DNA of 64,000 nt. Source: Desulfofustis sp. PB-SRB1. Its GTDB lineage: Bacteria > Desulfobacterota > Desulfobulbia > Desulfobulbales > Desulfocapsaceae. Both the position numbers and the translations under genes were made by a program. The notes under the pieces were generated by a model that did not search any database, had not been told where the DNA came from, and saw only the letters and a list, made by a program, of their open reading frames with translations. This document shows, piece after piece, positions 35,481 to 45,354 of this stretch. The stretch is taken from the NCBI GenBank assembly GCA_016722945.1, contig JAEQMT010000059.1, positions 310,001-374,000 of the forward strand, read 5' to 3'. Every line of letters begins with the position of its first letter. The first letter of the stretch is position 1.

Positions 35481-36569
35481 GTGGCCGAACATGATGACGG
35501 GGCGCCGGAAACGGTTCTGCCTCATTTCATAGCAGGCGGCGAAAGCGGTTTCACCTGTAAGAGACAGGGCGGCGGCCATATCCATGACACTTACGGTGTT
35601 GCGGCGGCCGGTCAAACCCTTTACATCCTGCAGCGCCTCAATGACAAGGTGTTTCCCGACCCACGCCTGGTTGCCGAAAATGTATACCTGGTTACGAGCC
35701 ATCTTGACCGCCATTGCTCACGCTTTGGTAAGGTGGCGCCGCGTCTGATCACCACCGGAAACGGTAAATCCTATCATTGTGACGACCAGGGCGGGGTCTG
35801 GCGGATGCTCAGCTATGTAGATGATTGCCACAGCTTTGATCACATTTCCGATCCTGAGTACGGCTACCAGGCGGGCATGTTATTGGGCCGATTTCACCAG
35901 GCCATGGGTGGTTTTGATGTGGGGCTGCTGGGTACCGCATTACCCGGATTCCATGACCTGCCGGCATATCTGCATGAATATCAGTTACAGGCGGCGGCGT
36001 TTCGTGCGACTGTTCCAGATCGGCTGCGGGTGTGCATGGAAGAAATCGAGGCACGGATCGATCAGGCTCTTGAATATGGGCGGGGCGGCGCCGGATTGAA
36101 GGGACGGATGATCCATGGTGACCCCAAATGTGCCAACATGCTGTTTCGCACGGATGATGGTACGGCGGCGGCCTTGATCGACCTTGATACGGTCTCGCCG
36201 GGACCGGTGGCGGTTGATCTGGGTGATTGCCTGCGTTCGTTCTGCAATAGTGCGGGCGAGGGCGGCGAGGAGGCGGTAGCCGTTGTTTTTGACGAAGAGA
36301 TGGCCGAGCGTCTTCTGAACGGCTATGCCGATTCTGGTATCGTATTGGCTGAGGCGGAAACCAGGTCGATTTGTCCCGCTCTGCGTTTCATCACCTATGA
36401 GCTTGGCCTGCGCTTTGTCACCGACTATCTGGCCGGCAACAGATACTTTCGTATCAGTCATCCCGAGGATAACCTGATCCGTGCATCCGTCCAGTTCAGC
36501 CTGCTGAGAGCCATTGAAACACGGCACCACCAGCTGCACCATATGATCACAAGGATTCTTGCCCCATGA
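35481..36569 (+). CDS. APH-fold kinase, NahK-like sugar kinase candidate
   Basis: GTG start at 35481, two bases after the glucokinase stop. The 362-residue protein has the aminoglycoside phosphotransferase fold: glycine-rich QGGGHIHDTYGV, catalytic loop MIHGDPKCANMLF, and the metal-binding ALIDLDTVSPGPVAVDLGD. The LDTV..GP form and HGDPK layout are closest to N-acetylhexosamine 1-kinase (NahK) and related sugar kinases, not to drug-resistance enzymes. Beside glucokinase, it may make a sugar 1-phosphate. The substrate cannot be told from sequence. Its stop lies 2 nt before repeat A2. Confidence 0.82.
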   Translation: MAEHDDGAPETVLPHFIAGGESGFTCKRQGGGHIHDTYGVAAAGQTLYILQRLNDKVFPDPRLVAENVYLVTSHLDRHCSRFGKVAPRLITTGNGKSYHCDDQGGVWRMLSYVDDCHSFDHISDPEYGYQAGMLLGRFHQAMGGFDVGLLGTALPGFHDLPAYLHEYQLQAAAFRATVPDRLRVCMEEIEARIDQALEYGRGGAGLKGRMIHGDPKCANMLFRTDDGTAAALIDLDTVSPGPVAVDLGDCLRSFCNSAGEGGEEAVAVVFDEEMAERLLNGYADSGIVLAEAETRSICPALRFITYELGLRFVTDYLAGNRYFRISHPEDNLIRASVQFSLLRAIETRHHQLHHMITRILAP

Positions 36570-36571
36570 GT

Positions 36572-37846
<1,275 letters not shown>

Positions 37847-37908
37847 TTAGGCTTTGGCCGCAAAGCAATGGTTATTTAAACGCTTAGATTATATCAAAGG
37901 AGAAACAG

Positions 37909-38268
37909 ATGGTATCAGTAGCGTATGCACAGGAGGCAGGGGCAGCGGGTATGGGTGGCGGTTTTGCTTCGTTTCTTCCGCTCATTCTCATTTTCGTGGT
38001 TTTCTATTTTTTGCTGATCAGGCCGCAGCAGAAACAGGCGAAACAACACAGAGCGTTTCTCAATGACCTGAAGAAGGGTAACAAGGTGATCACCAAGGGC
38101 GGCGTATTTGGTGAGATCACCAATCTCACCGATAACGTATTGACCCTGGAGATTGCCGATAATGTCCGCATCAAGGTCGCCCGTGACGCCATTGCCGGGC
38201 CCCAGATGACCGCTGAAAGCAAAGCGGAAGGTGAAAGCGGACAGAAAAAAAATAAATCATCAGGCTGA
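37909..38268 (+). CDS. yajC: Preprotein translocase subunit YajC
   Basis: A 119-residue YajC. One membrane helix (about residues 22-46, PLILIFVVFYFLLIRPQQKQAKQ) carries the family's RPQQKQ junction, followed by a small cytoplasmic domain (LKKGNKVITKGGVFGEITNL, VRIKVARDAI). It is an accessory of the SecDF-YajC complex. The ATG has AAAGGAGAAACAG. secD and secF, which usually follow, are not present here: the next gene is convergent. Confidence 0.94.
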   Translation: MVSVAYAQEAGAAGMGGGFASFLPLILIFVVFYFLLIRPQQKQAKQHRAFLNDLKKGNKVITKGGVFGEITNLTDNVLTLEIADNVRIKVARDAIAGPQMTAESKAEGESGQKKNKSSG

Positions 38269-38349
38269 GGTCTCAGCGGCTGTTAACAGCGCCGGGACCG
38301 GCGTTGTTGCATGGTGGGAGGTGGAGAGATCACAAGCGACAAGCTTTTT

Positions 38350-39813
38350 TCACTGAGTTGCTGGTGGTTTTCGGGACATCCTCACCACAGTGTTTGCCAG
38401 ATCTGAAAAGACGAAATTGTGAAACGGCATTACCGCGTACCAGTAGGCACGACCCAGAAGCCCGCGGGGCAGAAAATGGGCGGTCTGCACCAGTTGCGTG
38501 GGCTGAACATCGAACTCGAGCCAGGCCTGGCCGGGTAATTTCATCTGGGCGTAGAGCAGCAGTCGTTTGTTCTCTTTGAGATCAACCACTTTCCAGAAAT
38601 CCACCGCATCGCCCAAACGCAGCTGGCCGGTGTTCCTCCGCCCCCGGCTGAGGCCGTAGCCGCCCACCAGTTTGTCTAGAATTCCGCGCAGTCTCCAGAG
38701 AAAGTGATACTTGAACCAGCCATTGGGGCCACCCAGAGCACAGGCCGCCTGGAAGACAGCTGCTTGCTGGATGCCCTGATCATATTCGACGATGCGCACA
38801 TCACGTAAGACGGCACCGGCCGGATCGTCAAAATCCTTTATATCGCAGGCGGTGCCGCCACTGGAGTCGCACCAGCGGCTGAGCACCTGATTGCTTTCCA
38901 GTTCCTTGATGGCGGTGGCCACCGACTCGCGAAAGGGAGCTGGTTCAATATCCGGATAATAGCGGGCGGCGTGATCGTTTTGCAGCAGTGTCTCGCTTTT
39001 CAGCCCTTCCACCAGGGCGCTGGCGATTTTATACGGAACCGGGGTAAACAATATCAGCCAGTAGGAAGAGAGTCGTGGAGAGAGCACCGGCACCGGGATG
39101 AGAGCGCGGCGCAGCCCCATCACCTCGGCGGCCTGGCGCATCATCTGTTGAAAGCTCAATCGCTCACTGCCGATATCAACCATCAGATCACCAGGATATT
39201 CCAGCTCGATCGATTGTTGCATATAAGCCAGCACATCCTCGATGGAGATGGCCTGGGTCATGGTGCGCACCCAGCGCGGGGTGATCATAATCGGCAGTTT
39301 CTGGCAGAGGTTTCGCAGGATCTCGAAGCTGGCGCTGCCGGAGCCGATGATGATCCCGGCCCGCAGCCAGATTGTCTGGATTTTGTCGGGGCTGGACGAC
39401 AACACCTCGCCGGTCTCGATCCGGCTGAGCAGATGCTTACTTGCACTCTCCTTGACACCGAGGCCACCCAGGTAGATGATTCGTTTTACCCCGGCGTGAA
39501 TGGCCGCTTTTCGAAAATTGTCGGCGCTGATCCGGTCCTGGCGATGATAATCCTCGTTCCCGGCCATCGAATGGATCAGATAAAAGGCGGTGTCGATCCC
39601 CTCCAGGGCGGCGGTCAGTGATTCCGGCTCAAAGGTTGAGGCCTCGACGATCTCCACCTTGTCGGCCACCGCAACCATTACCTTGCGGGCATTGCGCACC
39701 ATCAGGCGAAGATCAAAGGCGCCGTCAGCCAGCAGCCGGTGGGTGAGGCGCCGACCGATGTAGCCGGTGGCGCCGGTAATCAATACCCGTTTGCGGATCG
39801 CGGTATCATCCAT
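38350..39813 (-). CDS. SDR-fold NAD(P) protein with DUF2867 C-terminus
   Basis: A 487-residue two-part protein. Residues 8-260 are an atypical short-chain dehydrogenase or NmrA-like Rossmann domain with ITGATGYIGRRL as nucleotide site and IDTAFYLIHSM. Residues 330-487 are DUF2867 (VGGYGLSRGRRNTGQLRLGDAVDFWKV and KLPGQAWLEFDV), a domain commonly seen in this fusion. Substrate unknown. The stop lies 81 nt from the end of yajC. Its start lies inside the 3' end of the DUF523-DUF1722 gene (8-nt overlap), so the two are likely translated together. Confidence 0.88.
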   Translation of the reverse strand: MDDTAIRKRVLITGATGYIGRRLTHRLLADGAFDLRLMVRNARKVMVAVADKVEIVEASTFEPESLTAALEGIDTAFYLIHSMAGNEDYHRQDRISADNFRKAAIHAGVKRIIYLGGLGVKESASKHLLSRIETGEVLSSSPDKIQTIWLRAGIIIGSGSASFEILRNLCQKLPIMITPRWVRTMTQAISIEDVLAYMQQSIELEYPGDLMVDIGSERLSFQQMMRQAAEVMGLRRALIPVPVLSPRLSSYWLILFTPVPYKIASALVEGLKSETLLQNDHAARYYPDIEPAPFRESVATAIKELESNQVLSRWCDSSGGTACDIKDFDDPAGAVLRDVRIVEYDQGIQQAAVFQAACALGGPNGWFKYHFLWRLRGILDKLVGGYGLSRGRRNTGQLRLGDAVDFWKVVDLKENKRLLLYAQMKLPGQAWLEFDVQPTQLVQTAHFLPRGLLGRAYWYAVMPFHNFVFSDLANTVVRMSRKPPATQ

Positions 39814-40765
39814 GATTGCGCAGTTTCAGCTCGGTGGGGTGTGGGTTGAGATAGTATTGCCGGCGCAGATACGATTCGTCGTACTTTCTGATATAGTGGT
39901 TAAACAGGGTGATGGGCACGACAAGCGGGACGTAATGGTTACGAAACTGCTCGATTACCTCCAGCATCTCTATTTTTTCATCAGGGCTGAGGACGTTCTT
40001 GAAGTAGCCCATCATGTGCAGCATAACGTTGATATGCTTGTTTATGGTGGGCTTGAGTTTCATCGCCTCCATCAAGGTCTGCTGATAGCGCTCCAGGAGC
40101 TCATCCATGTCTGTGCTGCCGGCGCCGGCCACCAGTTTTCCCAGGGTGCGGTAGTGATTCTCGCTGTGCGCCCGCAGCAGCAGCTTATGGTCGGTGTGAA
40201 ATTCAACCAGGTTGCGCGGGGTAGGGTTTTCCAGAACGGTTCGCCAGCGCCGGTAGACAAACACCGATTCGATAAAATTCTCGCGTAAAATGAGATCGTG
40301 CAGCCGCCCCTCTTCTTCTACCGGCAGCAAGGGAAAATGATCCATGAAGGCACGGGCGAACAGACCAACCCCGATGTTGCGCGGCATCCCACCGCCGTTG
40401 TAAATTTTCACGCGCTCCATTCCCGACGACGGTGACTTGGCCTTGAAAATAAAGCCACACAGCCCTTCCGACTCCAGTTCCTGAACCCGCCGTGCGGCCC
40501 ATTCGCGCATACGATCGGTGTGGTCGATGCCGGTTTTGTTGGTCACCAGCCGGGGCAGGGCCGGGTCGCCGACAAGGCGCATCGCCTCTCTGGGGATGGG
40601 CAGGCCGCACTCGACCTCCGGGCAGACCGGTACGAACTCGAAATAGTTGCCCAGGGTACCGGTGATGTAGCGGTCGTGCTTGTGACCGCCGTCATAGCGC
40701 ACCTTGTTACCGAGCAGGCAGGATGAAACGCCGATGGTTATTTTTTCTTCGACACGGTGAGGCAT
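39806..40765 (-). CDS. DUF523-DUF1722 (YbgA-type) protein
   Basis: Start set at the ATG at 40765 (MPHRVEEKITIGVSSCLLG); an open frame 14 codons longer has no support. Residues 8-150 are DUF523 (GVSSCLLGNKVRYDGGHK, CPEVECGLPIPREAM, AKSPSSGMERVKIY), with conserved cysteines that suggest a cluster or metal. Residues 190-310 are DUF1722 (YbgA; HTDHKLLLRAHSENHYRTLG, NVLSPDEK, LRRQYYLNPHPTEL). In many genomes ybgA-like genes neighbour photolyase, as here (the photolyase gene starts divergently 98 nt away). Precise function is not known. Confidence 0.9.
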   Translation of the reverse strand: MPHRVEEKITIGVSSCLLGNKVRYDGGHKHDRYITGTLGNYFEFVPVCPEVECGLPIPREAMRLVGDPALPRLVTNKTGIDHTDRMREWAARRVQELESEGLCGFIFKAKSPSSGMERVKIYNGGGMPRNIGVGLFARAFMDHFPLLPVEEEGRLHDLILRENFIESVFVYRRWRTVLENPTPRNLVEFHTDHKLLLRAHSENHYRTLGKLVAGAGSTDMDELLERYQQTLMEAMKLKPTINKHINVMLHMMGYFKNVLSPDEKIEMLEVIEQFRNHYVPLVVPITLFNHYIRKYDESYLRRQYYLNPHPTELKLRNHG

Positions 40766-40863
40766 ATAATTCACCTTTGGATATATTGTGTTTTTATGAT
40801 AGGGCATATATTGCTAAAGCACAAGCCTGAGCTGGACGGGCAGAAGGCCGACGGGGAAGAGCT

Positions 40864-42234
40864 ATGATGAGACGAAACAAAGATATCGAGCGAAGAAGCA
40901 GGCAGGTGCGCGGCGGCAAGCGCGGCACGGGGCCCGTGGTCTATTGGATGTCTCGTGATCAGCGGGTGCACGACAACTATGGTCTGCTCTTTGCCCAACA
41001 GGAGGCCATTGACCGGGGTACGGCTCTACAGGTGGTGTTCTGTCTGATCGGTGATTATCCGGGCGCCACCCTGCGCCACTATCTGTTCATGCTCAAAGGG
41101 CTGGTCGAGGTGCAGCGCGACTGCGCCCGCTATGGGATCGGTTTCACCTTGCTGACGGGCGATCCGACGCACATGCTGCACTCTTACCTGCGCAATCAGG
41201 ACACCAACTGCCTGGTATGTGATTTCGATCCGCTGCGCATCAAAAGAAAGTGGCAAAACGCCCTGGCGGATGGGGTGAGTCTGCCCATCTATGAGGTTGA
41301 TGCCCATAATGTGGTGCCGGTGTGGGTCTGCTCCAATAAAAAGGAGTACGCCGCCTATACCATTCGTCCCAAGATCAACCGTCTTCGCGGCGACTATCTG
41401 GTTGATATACCCGAACTGGTTTCCCATCCTTACCGCATCGAGCCGGTGGCTCCCATCGATGTGGGCAGCTTGTCCAGCCATGTGGCGGATAAGAAAGGAA
41501 CCGAGCTGGGCTGGCTCGATCCCGGTCAGGCGGCGGCCCATCGCGCCATGGAAGATGCTATTGCGCACCGGTTACCGAACTATGAGGAGCTGCGCAACGA
41601 TCCCACCAGGAAGGCGCAGTCAAACCTGTCGCCCTACCTCCATTTCGGGCACCTGGCCCCACAGCGGCTGGCGTATCGGGTGCTCAAGGCTGATCTGTCA
41701 GATGAGACCAGGGAGGCATTTCTTGAAGAACTGATCGTGCGCCGGGAGCTTTCCGACAATTTCTGCTATTATGAGCCGAATTATGATACCAGTGAGGGGT
41801 TTGCGCCCTGGGCCCGGCAGAGCCTGGAGGAGCACCGCGGCGACCGGCGTGAATATGTCTACAGCCTTGAGGAGTTCGACCAGGCGCGTACCCATGAGCC
41901 GCTCTGGAACGGGTGCCAGATGGATCTGGTACAATCCGGTAAGCTGCATGGCTACCTGCGCATGTACTGGGCGAAAAAGATTCTTGAATGGAGTGCTTCC
42001 CCGGAAGAGGCACAGGCGTATGCCATCGCCTTAAATGACCGCTACAGCCTCGATGGCCGCGACCCAAACGGCTATACCGGCATCGCCTGGTCCATCGGTG
42101 GGGTGCATGACCGGGCCTGGCCGGAGCGTAAGGTGTTTGGCAAGATCAGATACATGAACGAAAAAGGGTGCCGGCGAAAATTTAAGGTGGATGAATATAT
42201 CAAAACCGTAATGCAGCAGAGTGATGAGAGGTGA
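40864..42234 (+). CDS. Class II CPD photolyase
   Basis: A 456-residue deoxyribodipyrimidine photolyase of class II. Its N-terminal alpha/beta part begins GPVVYWMSRDQRVHDNYGLLFAQQ and VVFCLIGDYPGATLRHYLFML. The C-terminal FAD domain has NLSPYLHFGHLAPQRL, EELIVRRELSDNFCYYEPNYD, MYWAKKILEWSASP and LNDRYSLDGRDPNGYTGIAWSIGGVHDR (region near residues 395-425), typical of class II with the WSI.GVHDR signature. It repairs cyclobutane pyrimidine dimers in light. Paired with the divergent YbgA-type gene. The usual photolyase symbol phrB mostly refers to class I, so none is given. Confidence 0.92.
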   Translation: MMRRNKDIERRSRQVRGGKRGTGPVVYWMSRDQRVHDNYGLLFAQQEAIDRGTALQVVFCLIGDYPGATLRHYLFMLKGLVEVQRDCARYGIGFTLLTGDPTHMLHSYLRNQDTNCLVCDFDPLRIKRKWQNALADGVSLPIYEVDAHNVVPVWVCSNKKEYAAYTIRPKINRLRGDYLVDIPELVSHPYRIEPVAPIDVGSLSSHVADKKGTELGWLDPGQAAAHRAMEDAIAHRLPNYEELRNDPTRKAQSNLSPYLHFGHLAPQRLAYRVLKADLSDETREAFLEELIVRRELSDNFCYYEPNYDTSEGFAPWARQSLEEHRGDRREYVYSLEEFDQARTHEPLWNGCQMDLVQSGKLHGYLRMYWAKKILEWSASPEEAQAYAIALNDRYSLDGRDPNGYTGIAWSIGGVHDRAWPERKVFGKIRYMNEKGCRRKFKVDEYIKTVMQQSDER

Positions 42235-42237
42235 GCA

Positions 42238-42756
42238 ATGGAGCCCGGACGAATTATCGTGTATACCGGAGACGGCAAGGGAAAGACCACCGCCGCCCTG
42301 GGTATGGTCATGCGGGTGCTGGGCCATGGCCTGCGGGTCTGTGTCGTTCAGTTTATCAAAGGCCAGGGAGATTATGGTGAAAGGCTGATGGCGGCGCATC
42401 TGGAAGGCCTTGACTGGGTTATCTGTGGTGAAGGGTTTGTCTTTACCCAGCGCGATCAGACAAAAAACCGTGAAGCGGCCCGCCGCGGACTTGAACGAGC
42501 CGCCGAGATCGTCGCAAGTGATCGCTATGATCTGGTCGTCTTCGACGAGATTACCTATCTACCCACCTACGGCTTCGCGGAGGTGGAAGATATTGTCCGC
42601 ATCGTTCGCACCAAACCTTCCCGCCTTTCAATTGTCATGACCGGACGCGATGCCCGTGAAGAGCTCATTGAGCTGGCCGATACCGTCACTGAAATGAAGT
42701 GCGTAAAGCACGGGTATGAACAGGGCATCACCGCGCAAAAAGGCGTTGAGTTTTGA
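42238..42756 (+). CDS. cobO: Corrinoid adenosyltransferase CobO/BtuR type
   Basis: A 172-residue CobA/CobO/BtuR ATP:cob(I)alamin adenosyltransferase: P-loop GRIIVYTGDGKGKTTAALG, VCVVQFIKGQGDYGE, DLVVFDEITYLPTYG and IVMTGRDAREELIELADTVTEM. It adds the 5'-deoxyadenosyl group to the corrin cobalt. It follows the photolyase stop by 3 nt (GAGAGGTGAGC as site), so the pair is likely cotranscribed, an unrelated-looking partnership. No other cobalamin gene or riboswitch is in the window. After it comes repeat B4. Confidence 0.94.
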   Translation: MEPGRIIVYTGDGKGKTTAALGMVMRVLGHGLRVCVVQFIKGQGDYGERLMAAHLEGLDWVICGEGFVFTQRDQTKNREAARRGLERAAEIVASDRYDLVVFDEITYLPTYGFAEVEDIVRIVRTKPSRLSIVMTGRDAREELIELADTVTEMKCVKHGYEQGITAQKGVEF

Positions 42757-42757
42757 T

Positions 42758-42875
42758 TGATGGAATCGGAGAACCCCCTATTACCGTCATGGTGCACTTG
42801 ACTCCAGATCCATAATTATCTGAAAATACTGGATTCCCGCTTTCGCGGGAATGACAGCACAAGTTGTTTGAGAAA
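42758..42875 (+). repeat. Family B palindromic repeat, copy B4
   Basis: GATGGAATCGGAGAACCCC at the left; perfect hairpin GGATTCCCGCTTTCGCGGGAA near 42832-42852 as core (given in 20-base part: GATTCCCGCTTTCGCGGGAA). The right end is decayed. A separate palindrome GTCATGCCCGC..GCGGGCATCCAG lies at 42906-42932. Confidence 0.65.
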
Positions 42876-42905
42876 GAGACGGTTTCGCGACTGTCACCAG
42901 AAACG

Positions 42906-42932
42906 TCATGCCCGCGCAGGCGGGCATCCAGA
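42906..42932 (+). repeat. Palindrome of TGCCCGC-GCGGGCA type
   Basis: ATGCCCGCGCAGGCGGGCAT is a perfect 8-bp stem with a short loop. It resembles the core of family B in layout (GTCAT..ATCCAG flanks) but with different arms. It stands about 100 bp before the GIY-YIG gene. Confidence 0.6.
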
Positions 42933-43038
42933 GGAAGATAAGGTAAAGGGTGTAGCGAACAGGCAATCGCGCATATCACCTTTTCGTGTTAGACTGCAAT
43001 TATGTTGTAGAGATACAATCTTAGGTCAACCATTTAGC

Positions 43039-43293
43039 GTGAAGCAGCCAGCCGTGTATATTCTCGCCAACAGGAGAAATGGAACGCTCTATACCGGTGT
43101 AACCAGTGATTTGTTACAGCGAGTTTGGCAACACAAAGAGAAGTTAGTTGCTGGCTTTACCGCAAAATATGGCATTCGCATGCTGGTTTACTATGAGTTA
43201 CACGCGGATATGGAAGGTGCCATTTGCCGGGAAAAACAGATCAAGCATTGGAGGCGTTCTTGGAAAATAAAGCTGATTGAAAGTCAGAATTAA
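43039..43293 (+). CDS. Small GIY-YIG nuclease-domain protein
   Basis: GTG start at 43039; the frame is open further upstream but that part covers repeat palindromes. The 84-residue product is a lone GIY-YIG domain of the UPF0213/YhbQ kind: VYILANRRNGTLYTGVTSDL holds the Y-I-L and Y-T-G motifs, followed by the conserved Arg and His in LLQRVWQHKEKL, a Glu in EGAICREKQIKHW and a C-terminal basic tail (RSWKIKLI). Such proteins are predicted DNA endonucleases. It lies straight downstream of palindromic repeats of two kinds, see the findings. Confidence 0.88.
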   Translation: MKQPAVYILANRRNGTLYTGVTSDLLQRVWQHKEKLVAGFTAKYGIRMLVYYELHADMEGAICREKQIKHWRRSWKIKLIESQN

Positions 43294-43378
43294 GCGTGGC
43301 GCGATTTGTATCATGAATTGTTGAGCTAGATGATCAGTTGCCCCGGGTGACAACCCTCTTTTTCGGAGAATCATAACT

Positions 43379-44047
43379 ATGAAAGTGAGTGAAGCCTTGC
43401 GTCAACGAAAATCAACCCGGGCCTATAGCGATCGGCAGGTTGAGCAGGAAACAATCATGCACATTCTGGAGGCGGCCAAACACTCGCCGTCCGGCGCCAA
43501 CCATCAGCCCTGGCAGGTGGCGGTGGTAAGTGGCGCCGCCAAACGTGAGTTGCAGGAACGGATTGAGCAGGAATTTGCCGCTGGACGGCGCGGCAAGATG
43601 GATTACCAATACTACCCGGATATCTGGCCGGAGCCCTACAAGGGGCGCAGAATCGCCTGCGGGGTCCAGCTCTATGATGCGCTTGCCATTGCCCGCGGCG
43701 ATAAACAGCGCCGCCTGGAGCAGTGGGCCGCCAATTACCGTGGATTCGACGCTCCGGTGATCCTCTTCTTCTTTCTCGACACCAGGCTCGCCACCGGATC
43801 CTTTGTCGATTACGGCATGTTTTTACAATCGGTCATGTTGATGGCGGTGGAAGAGGGGCTGGCCACCTGCCCGCAGGCGGCACTGGGCGAATATCCCGAT
43901 ATTGTCCGGTCGTTTCTGGGCTATGATGAGACCTGCCTGCTCATCTGCGGTCTTGCCCTCGGCTATGAGGATACCTCGGCACCGGTAAATTCGTATCGGA
44001 CGCCGCGTCAACCGGCGGCGGATTTCACCCGTTTTTTCAGCACATAG
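43379..44047 (+). CDS. Nitroreductase-family FMN oxidoreductase
   Basis: A 222-residue nitroreductase. FMN-binding stretches are RKSTRAYSDRQV near the start, HSPSGANHQPWQVAVV and the C-terminal IVRSFLGYDETCLLICGLALGY with the following ATCPQAALGEY motif. These enzymes reduce nitro compounds, quinones or similar acceptors with NAD(P)H. GADQLGL-type specifics are lacking, so the natural substrate is unknown. A reasonable ribosome site (GGAGAATC) precedes the ATG. It stands alone between a GIY-YIG gene and repeat B5. Confidence 0.92.
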   Translation: MKVSEALRQRKSTRAYSDRQVEQETIMHILEAAKHSPSGANHQPWQVAVVSGAAKRELQERIEQEFAAGRRGKMDYQYYPDIWPEPYKGRRIACGVQLYDALAIARGDKQRRLEQWAANYRGFDAPVILFFFLDTRLATGSFVDYGMFLQSVMLMAVEEGLATCPQAALGEYPDIVRSFLGYDETCLLICGLALGYEDTSAPVNSYRTPRQPAADFTRFFST

Positions 44048-44112
44048 CGAAAGTGGCCGGTAATCAGTATCGTGCTTATTCTTTGTTTGAAATTGATGGG
44101 ACATCGATGGTT

Positions 44113-44250
44113 GATGAAGTCGTAAAAACCTTGATATTGTTTGATTTCGTCATTCCCGCGAAAGCGGGAATCCAGTAATTCCAAGTGATTATGGATTTTG
44201 GGTCAGCTCCACCATGACGGTGGAAAGCAAGTACAGGTTTTTTTGAAGCT
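44113..44250 (-). repeat. Family B palindromic repeat, copy B5
   Basis: GATGAAGTCGTAAAAACC at the left end is identical to the family A left end plus CC. The core hairpin CATTCCCGCGAAAGCGGGAA lies near 44151-44170, and GGTTTTTTTGAAGCTTAATC closes the right. Orientation is opposite to B1 and B6. Confidence 0.72.
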
Positions 44251-44294
44251 TAATCAATTCTGCCTAAAGAACGTATAGTTTTGAAGGGAATGAT

Positions 44295-44906
44295 ATGGCC
44301 AAGGTCGTACACGCTGATTTTACGAGAAAAACCAGGCGGGATGTCGACAAAAGCAGCGATAAACCGATTTCCGCCTATCAGTTCAAGATTTCCCTACCGT
44401 TTTCCGACCCGCTGATCTGGCGTCGAATCGTGGTGGCGGGGCAGACCAGCCTAGCGCGGTTTCACCACATCATCCAGGCCTGTATGGGATGGCACGATGA
44501 GGATACCCACCAGTTCATGGTGGGCAAAATCTTCTATCAATCAGGATTCGGCATAAAAGAGATGCAGGAGCGAGACGCCGACTATGACGAGGCCAGGTTC
44601 AGCCTGCACGACCTCGAGGAGGCCATGGGCTTTATCTTTACCTATCTTTACGACGGTGGTGACGGCTGGGAGGTTGAAATCACTCTGGAAGAGATACTGC
44701 CGCCTTTCCCCGACGACTATGAGCTGCCCCGGCTCGTGGATGGCGAGCGTGCCGCACCGCCCGAGGCGGCCGGCGACATTCATCGCTACCAGGCACTTGT
44801 TCACGACAGCAGGGGCAGTATAACCATTGACGATCTTACCTTTAATCCCGCCGCCTTTGATCATGATGGTTGCGGCCGGCGGTTGGCCGAAGCGGCCGGT
44901 ATGTGA
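44295..44906 (+). CDS. Plasmid pRiA4b ORF-3 family protein
   Basis: A 203-residue protein of the pRiA4b ORF-3-like family (MM3350-like). The conserved YQFKISLPFSDPLIWRRIVV, LARFHHIIQACMGWHDEDTHQF and FIFTYLYDGGDGWEVEITLE motifs are all present. Function is not established; structures of relatives show a small beta-rich fold. ATG 44295 has AAGGGAAT. It lies 30 nt upstream of the OsmC-like gene, so a two-gene unit is likely. Confidence 0.88.
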   Translation: MAKVVHADFTRKTRRDVDKSSDKPISAYQFKISLPFSDPLIWRRIVVAGQTSLARFHHIIQACMGWHDEDTHQFMVGKIFYQSGFGIKEMQERDADYDEARFSLHDLEEAMGFIFTYLYDGGDGWEVEITLEEILPPFPDDYELPRLVDGERAAPPEAAGDIHRYQALVHDSRGSITIDDLTFNPAAFDHDGCGRRLAEAAGM

Positions 44907-44936
44907 GCCTTATCGATACAATAATCGAGGTATGCT

Positions 44937-45332
44937 ATGGCCGAAATAACAGTTGATTTCCCAAAGAATCTGCAGGTTCGGGCAAAGCTGGACACCTTTG
45001 AGCTTCTTACCGATCAGCCGCCCAAGTCGGGTGGGGACGGTGAGGCCCCCTCACCTTTTGATCTGTTTACCGCCTCCATGGCCACCTGCATGGGCTATTT
45101 TGCTCTTAAATTCTGTCAGTCACGTTCCATCGATACCGCCGAAATGCGGCTCACCATGCAGTACGAGTGGGACAGTGAGGCCAAACGCTATCCCAAAATG
45201 AACATCACCTTACATCCGCCACCGCAGTTTCCGGCGAAATATCATGGCGCCATCATCAAGGCCATGGATCAGTGCGCGGTGAAAAAGCATATTCTGCAAC
45301 CGCCGGAATTTGAACTGAGCGTCGCCTCGTAA
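44937..45332 (+). CDS. OsmC/YhfA-family protein
   Basis: A 131-residue member of the OsmC superfamily. The first half gives the dimerising beta sheet (EITVDFPKNLQVRAKL, TDQPPKSGGDGEAPSPFDLF), the second has the helix with MATCMGYFALKFCQSR, in which the two cysteines about nine residues apart are the redox pair of this superfamily, and VKKHILQPPEF. OsmC-type proteins reduce organic hydroperoxides; YhfA-type members have less clear roles. It is likely co-transcribed with the gene before it and converges on the SbmA/BacA-like gene. Confidence 0.9.
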   Translation: MAEITVDFPKNLQVRAKLDTFELLTDQPPKSGGDGEAPSPFDLFTASMATCMGYFALKFCQSRSIDTAEMRLTMQYEWDSEAKRYPKMNITLHPPPQFPAKYHGAIIKAMDQCAVKKHILQPPEFELSVAS

Positions 45333-45354
45333 CGGGTCCACCTCTTGAGCCCGA

